Source of the DNA: Tetrapyrgos nigripes
Taxonomy: Eukaryota > Basidiomycota > Agaricomycetes > Agaricales > Campanellaceae
NCBI GenBank assembly: GCA_013368315.1
Contig: JAACJM010000043.1
Coordinates: 310,001-374,000, forward strand
Length of the DNA stretch: 64,000 bases
Direction of reading: 5' to 3'
A program made the position numbers and the translations under genes. Below, piece by piece: positions 60,008-64,000 of the stretch; the first letter of the stretch is position 1; every line of letters starts with the position of its first letter. The notes under the pieces were generated by a model. It had not been told where the DNA came from, searched no databases, and saw only the letters and a list, made by a program, of their open reading frames with translations.

Positions 60008-61069
60008 CTACCAGGAATTGTACAATTCCAACTGTTCTGTCTTTGACAGACTCATACGTCCACGCCAATGGTCCTTCATCGTTGATTTACGTAAAAGGTC
60101 TAGGCTGGGGTTGGGCGTTGACGATGACGAGGAAGACGAAGAGGAAGAAGAGGCAGAGACCTCACATATATAGTCTAGCACTTGAGGCACATCCTGAGCT
60201 GTCAGATTACCGAACCAATCTCCTTGAGGGTATAGAAGGAGATTCGCTGCGTGTCTGCGGAGTACGAGAGAGAGAATGGGCAGGTTTTGATCAGCGTGAG
60301 CTAGGGTTTGACAGAGACAGCCCAATTGACGAAAAGTCGAAAAACAAGGTCAAGAGACAGGGAGAACAACGAAAAGGGAAGGAAAGGAAGGAATAGCGAA
60401 AGATACGCACTTATGCCCGCCGACATGTGCTGTTTCTCCAACCCGAATCATGTCATCTACCCCTGAAGCACGTCTGCGCTTCGCCAGCTCCTCCTTCAAC
60501 GCATCAACAAAATCTCCTCCCTTTTCACCACACCGACAGTCTCGAGACATATGTGTGCAGACGAGTAGGTGAGTCTCCTCCTGTCCTCGTTCTAGTTCTA
60601 GAGTACCCGTTTCGCTTCCTTCAACGCGTCTCCTCAAATACTCGGTAACTTCGTCAACATTGTCCAGAGAGACCGAGGGTATCTCTATCCGCTCCCCGAG
60701 CGACGTGAACGCAGTAGCAGAGTGCTTTATCGCGTCTGAGGTGGATACTGAGGTTGGGTCTACCCTGACATATCTTCCGTCAAGATCATCTTCGTAATAA
60801 GCCCAGTTTACGAATCCACCCCATTGCAGAACCTTCATCTGCAGAGCGCGTTGGAGAGGCGTCATGAGTCTTGCAGAGAAGGATGGAGACGCCGGAGATA
60901 CAGAAGAGTGAAGGAAGATGTAGCAGCGGTAGGAAGGTGCTGTTCCTGCGATGATGCTGCTCTTCGAATCCGAGGGTGTTGTTGAGAAAGTCCGAGTGCA
61001 CTGGACGAGAGACCTGGATCTGAGAGCTCCAGTGAAGGAAAGAGAAGGTCGGAGGAGGCTCCAGGTCAT
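60008..61069 (-). CDS. Apd1/AIM32-like thioredoxin-fold Fe-S protein, probably mitochondrial
   Basis: Exons 60411-61069 and 60008-60254 give 301 residues. The N-terminus (MTWSLLRPSLSF, then RSRSLVQCTRTFSTTPS) looks like a mitochondrial presequence. The sucrase/ferredoxin-like domain has HLLVCTHMSRDCRCGEKGG (C171, C178, C180), then HVGGHK (H215, H219) and LLYPQGDWFGNL. In the Apd1 family two cysteines and two histidines bind a [2Fe-2S] cluster; the CxC and HxxxH seen here fit that. The intron splits the codon of K220. A serine run near residue 255 is coded by a simple repeat. The C-terminal WRGRMSLSKTEQ is typical. AIM32 proteins act in mitochondrial redox control; the exact role here is inferred. 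Confidence 0.88.
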
Positions 61070-61411
61070 GGTGGTTTAGGAGGAGATTGGCTTGGTCGCC
61101 GTCCGCCGTCCGCATTATGCTGGTCATCGTTGTCAGCATCCAAACGCGTCGGCAATGCTGACGCGTATAAGCTCAAATATACCTCGGCTTCCACGACATC
61201 CAGTCCTACATTCAACCACTCGAGAGAGACATAATTATGCGTTGCTGCGTTGAAGAAGGAGCTTGAGAAAGTTGGTCCAAAACGTCCTGGACACGTGTAA
61301 TTCATCTTCTCAAGCGTCGCTCAACTCGAACGGTATGTTCTGCGAAACGCTTCAAAATACTTAGTCTCATGAACGGCTCTCTTCAGACAGAATTTTTGCT
61401 TCGAGAACATC

Positions 61412-63311
61412 ATGTGGCGCGCCTTCGATCGCCAGGGAGTCAGACCCACTCAGGGCAAGTTTTCGCCTAGTACAGCATACGCGCATTTTCGCCGTCAAGT
61501 ACCTGCCGCCGAGTCCATCGATCCTTCTCATCCTTCTCGTGACATGGAACTCATTCTGTCCTCTTTGGAGAACCTAACCTACTACATCAACCGGCCTCAC
61601 CCTTTACCTCGAATACGCGAACTAGTGGAAGAGTTCACTTCGTACTTCCCCCAAATCTGGTCGTGGGTTTCGGTATTACTCAAACGTTGTGTCCTAGGTG
61701 ATGAACCTACGGACGGAGAAGCGATAAATTACCAATGGAGGCTCATCGATCTCTTCCCCGAAATTGTGATCCTACCTTCCTACCAAAAACGCAACGCGGT
61801 GGAGATTTCATGGACCAGTTCATTCTTGGAGAACACTTCCGACTTGTTCCCTCTGATAGTTTTAGTCTGGACGTACACGCTGGAACATGCACTCCCTTCT
61901 CTCGAAACCATGTTCAGGTTGCTTGACATGGCATTAGTCGCCTCCGCAAAAAAATATCGCCCAACTCTACACTCCCGTAACATTGCTATGCTTACTCGTT
62001 CCACCCATAGCATCCACCTTGTCTTTGGCTATATCGACACCGAGATACGAAAAAATCCTATCCCAACAGATACCGATTACCAACCCTATAACCTACAATA
62101 CGCGTTGAGGACCGTATCCCTCCTCGCTAAATCCTCCGACAATCATCTAAATATCCTCATCCTCTCACACGGCACTATACACTTTCTTTCCCGCTGGTTC
62201 AGGACTCTTGTCTCCCCGCGTCTACTCCTGGGTCTCACCGAACATCCTCCTTTGACCGGTGAACGAATACAGTTTTTGAAATATATCGTTGAGATTGTGA
62301 AGATTATCATCCAGCGCCACAGAGAAGCCGCTATGGTTGATTTCCTCCGTGGTGGTCTTATCCAATCCATCTTCTACTCCATCTCCCTCCTCTCAATTGA
62401 CGAATCATCATCCATCGGTAGAGCACAAGGAATCGAACAAACTCTCGCGCAGATGTTTTGTGATATCATCGAGAAATTGCGGGAAATGCTGGAGTGTGCA
62501 AAGGTGTTGAAGTTGTTCTTGGGATCCCTGAAGAGAACAGAGGAATCTGAAAGTGACACGCGTAGAAATTCGATGGACAATTTCATGCGAAACGTCTACA
62601 GTTGCCACAGTTGCACCGAGCAAGGTCCGAATATTGAAAGACTTGGGGATCTTTGGAAAAAGGTTGTACAGGAAGCTCATGAAGTTCAAGACTTGAGACG
62701 GTTTTTTGAGGGTATGGGGATAACCGTGTGTGTTAATCCTGGGGTAAGTTGATCATTGACTACCTTTGATCGCGTTTACCGTATATCGTATTATATGATC
62801 TAGTGCGGGGTCAATGGAGCTCCCTTCGGTAAAGGTCCAGATGGTTCTATTGGCAATATTCGTCGTTTGTGTTGCGCAAGATGCCGAGTCGCGATTTATT
62901 GCTCCAGGGAGTGTCAGATAGAACATTGGAGGAGATACAAGCACGGCGAGAAATGCGTTCATTATCTCAAATGTAAGTACTACCTACACTACTTGCTATT
63001 ACTTCTAATTATCTTTTTTCCGTTTGAAATTCATTGGTGTTCTTTCCTCTTCTCATACTATACATGCTTCTCTTTTGGATCGTTTGAGCGCTATACTTCC
63101 CATATGCTTATATGGTTTGGTTACAGCCTCCGGATACCTCAGAGATCCCTCAACCAAAATTGACAAGTGTTTCACGAAAATGGTCGCAGAATCCCATGTC
63201 CGCGGTGATAGGCAGCCTCAATCTGGGATCCATAAGAATGAGGGATACGAGAATTGGTGGGACTACTTAGACAGCGATGAGAGCGAGAAGACCGACGAGA
63301 AGGAGATATAG
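61412..63311 (+). CDS. MYND zinc-finger protein 4
   Basis: Exons 61412-62743, 62804-62972 and 63127-63311 give 561 residues. The N-terminal region matches the paralogs: IDPSHPSRDMEL, IWSWVSVLLKR, AAMVDFLRGGLIQSIFYS. The finger starts at the junction CVNPG|C and continues CCARC, YCSREC and KHGEKC. The middle exon is 169 bp instead of 148 bp because of an insertion before the finger, and the last exon is longer and ends acidic (DSDESEKTDEKEI). ATG 61412 gives MWRAFDRQGVRP. The 5' end is 342 bp from the divergent AIM32-like gene. No lesion was seen. Confidence 0.83.
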
Positions 63312-64000
63312 TTGAGATAAAGTAGGCGCAAAAAGACAGTCGCGATCGTAGTGAATAGGACCAGTGATCTGTATCATACTGAGTATCTTGAATCTGTGCG
63401 GTTAGTTTGGTCTTTGTGAGGAAGCTTGTAGTTGCTATCACGCTATCCTATGTACATATAGGTACTACAAGATCGTTTGGAGATATAGTACCGGCGTACC
63501 CGGCATGCAGGAGATTTAAATTTCTGAAGTGGGGGTGAAAAATCAAATCAAAAAGCCTTCTGGAATCTGGCCAGCTGGCGGATTCCTGCCTTCTGGGCCC
63601 CTCCAAAACCGTCACTGAAACTGATTCGATGATGGTTATCGACGGGCACACTGTTGGAGCTGTTACGAATCAGAACGTGTTCTACACAATGAGTCAACAA
63701 TAAGTATACCATATATAGTGAGCAATGGCCACCCTGAGAGACTTGCCATCTAGAGGACAAAGAGGACCTTATTCAATTTTGGTCCTTGTCAAGGATGTGA
63801 CTCGGACATGTGGCGTTCGGGAGACACAGTTTGGACACGATCACATGAGGACATTGCTGGTCTGCGCTCAACTCTAGTGAGCTCATTGTTGCCTCAAACC
63901 ATCAAACCAAAACAAGCCATCTTCCAAGTTAAAGCGCAAGCTGATATAAAATGAAGGGGACAATAGGAATTCCTATCTCTGCTCTCTACTTGTTCTCTCC
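63312..64000. other. Right edge, no complete gene
   Basis: No gene was seen up to the edge. A TATAAA-like site near 63945-63950 and the ATG at 63952 may belong to a gene that starts beyond the window. Confidence 0.3.

Overview
The window reads as nuclear DNA of a mushroom-forming basidiomycete (Agaricomycetes). The evidence is short GT-AG introns (mostly about 45-70 bp, longer ones in RPL22), a NACHT-WD40 gene, several MYND-zinc-finger paralogs, a Plavaka transposase beside a DUF6698 gene, an HNH_2-type gene and an intron-containing tRNA-Thr. Ordinary host genes alternate with a dense and partly nested set of DNA transposons. All family assignments come from reading translations and motifs; no database search was run.

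Layout. 1-1570: a Tc1/mariner element cut by the window edge; a near-identical full copy lies at 43226-44852. 3065-4291: a decayed HNH_2 gene. 4544-8673: a complete Mutator-like element (220-bp terminal inverted repeats, 8-bp target duplication) whose transposase carries two CGA-to-TGA type stops. 8682-11656: no readable gene. 11657-16135: a NACHT-WD40 (NLR-like) pseudogene with a highly uniform WD40 array, split by a 279-bp CACTG-ended MITE. 17739-19008: ribosomal protein eL22; 19351-19432: tRNA-Thr(CGU). 19557-20719: a non-autonomous hAT-type element with another palindromic element nested in it. 25128-31287: a short RING gene, a Zn2Cys6 transcription factor and a longer RING gene, the two RING genes being paralogs.

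31730-63311 holds four paralogous genes with a C-terminal MYND finger (one frameshifted), all with the same three-exon plan. Among them lie an Old Yellow Enzyme-type oxidoreductase (34357-35693), an Apd1/AIM32-like thioredoxin-fold Fe-S protein (60008-61069), and a block of mobile DNA from about 39.9 to 57 kb. That block contains two modules of the same design, a small gene divergent from a large transposase-like gene: 39964-41338/41474-47316 (interrupted by the second Tc1 copy) and 54314-56204/49566-54013 (DUF6698/Plavaka). Between the modules sits a tandem pair of small coiled-coil genes of unknown role, with a solitary first exon of the same family at 56.8 kb.

The most noteworthy points are the first divergent module, whose large protein shows the same order of landmarks as CMC/Plavaka transposases although I know no named family for it; the unusual internal inverted symmetry of the Tc1 terminal repeats; CpG-type decay of the Mutator-like element; and the repeated inactivation of an NLR gene.
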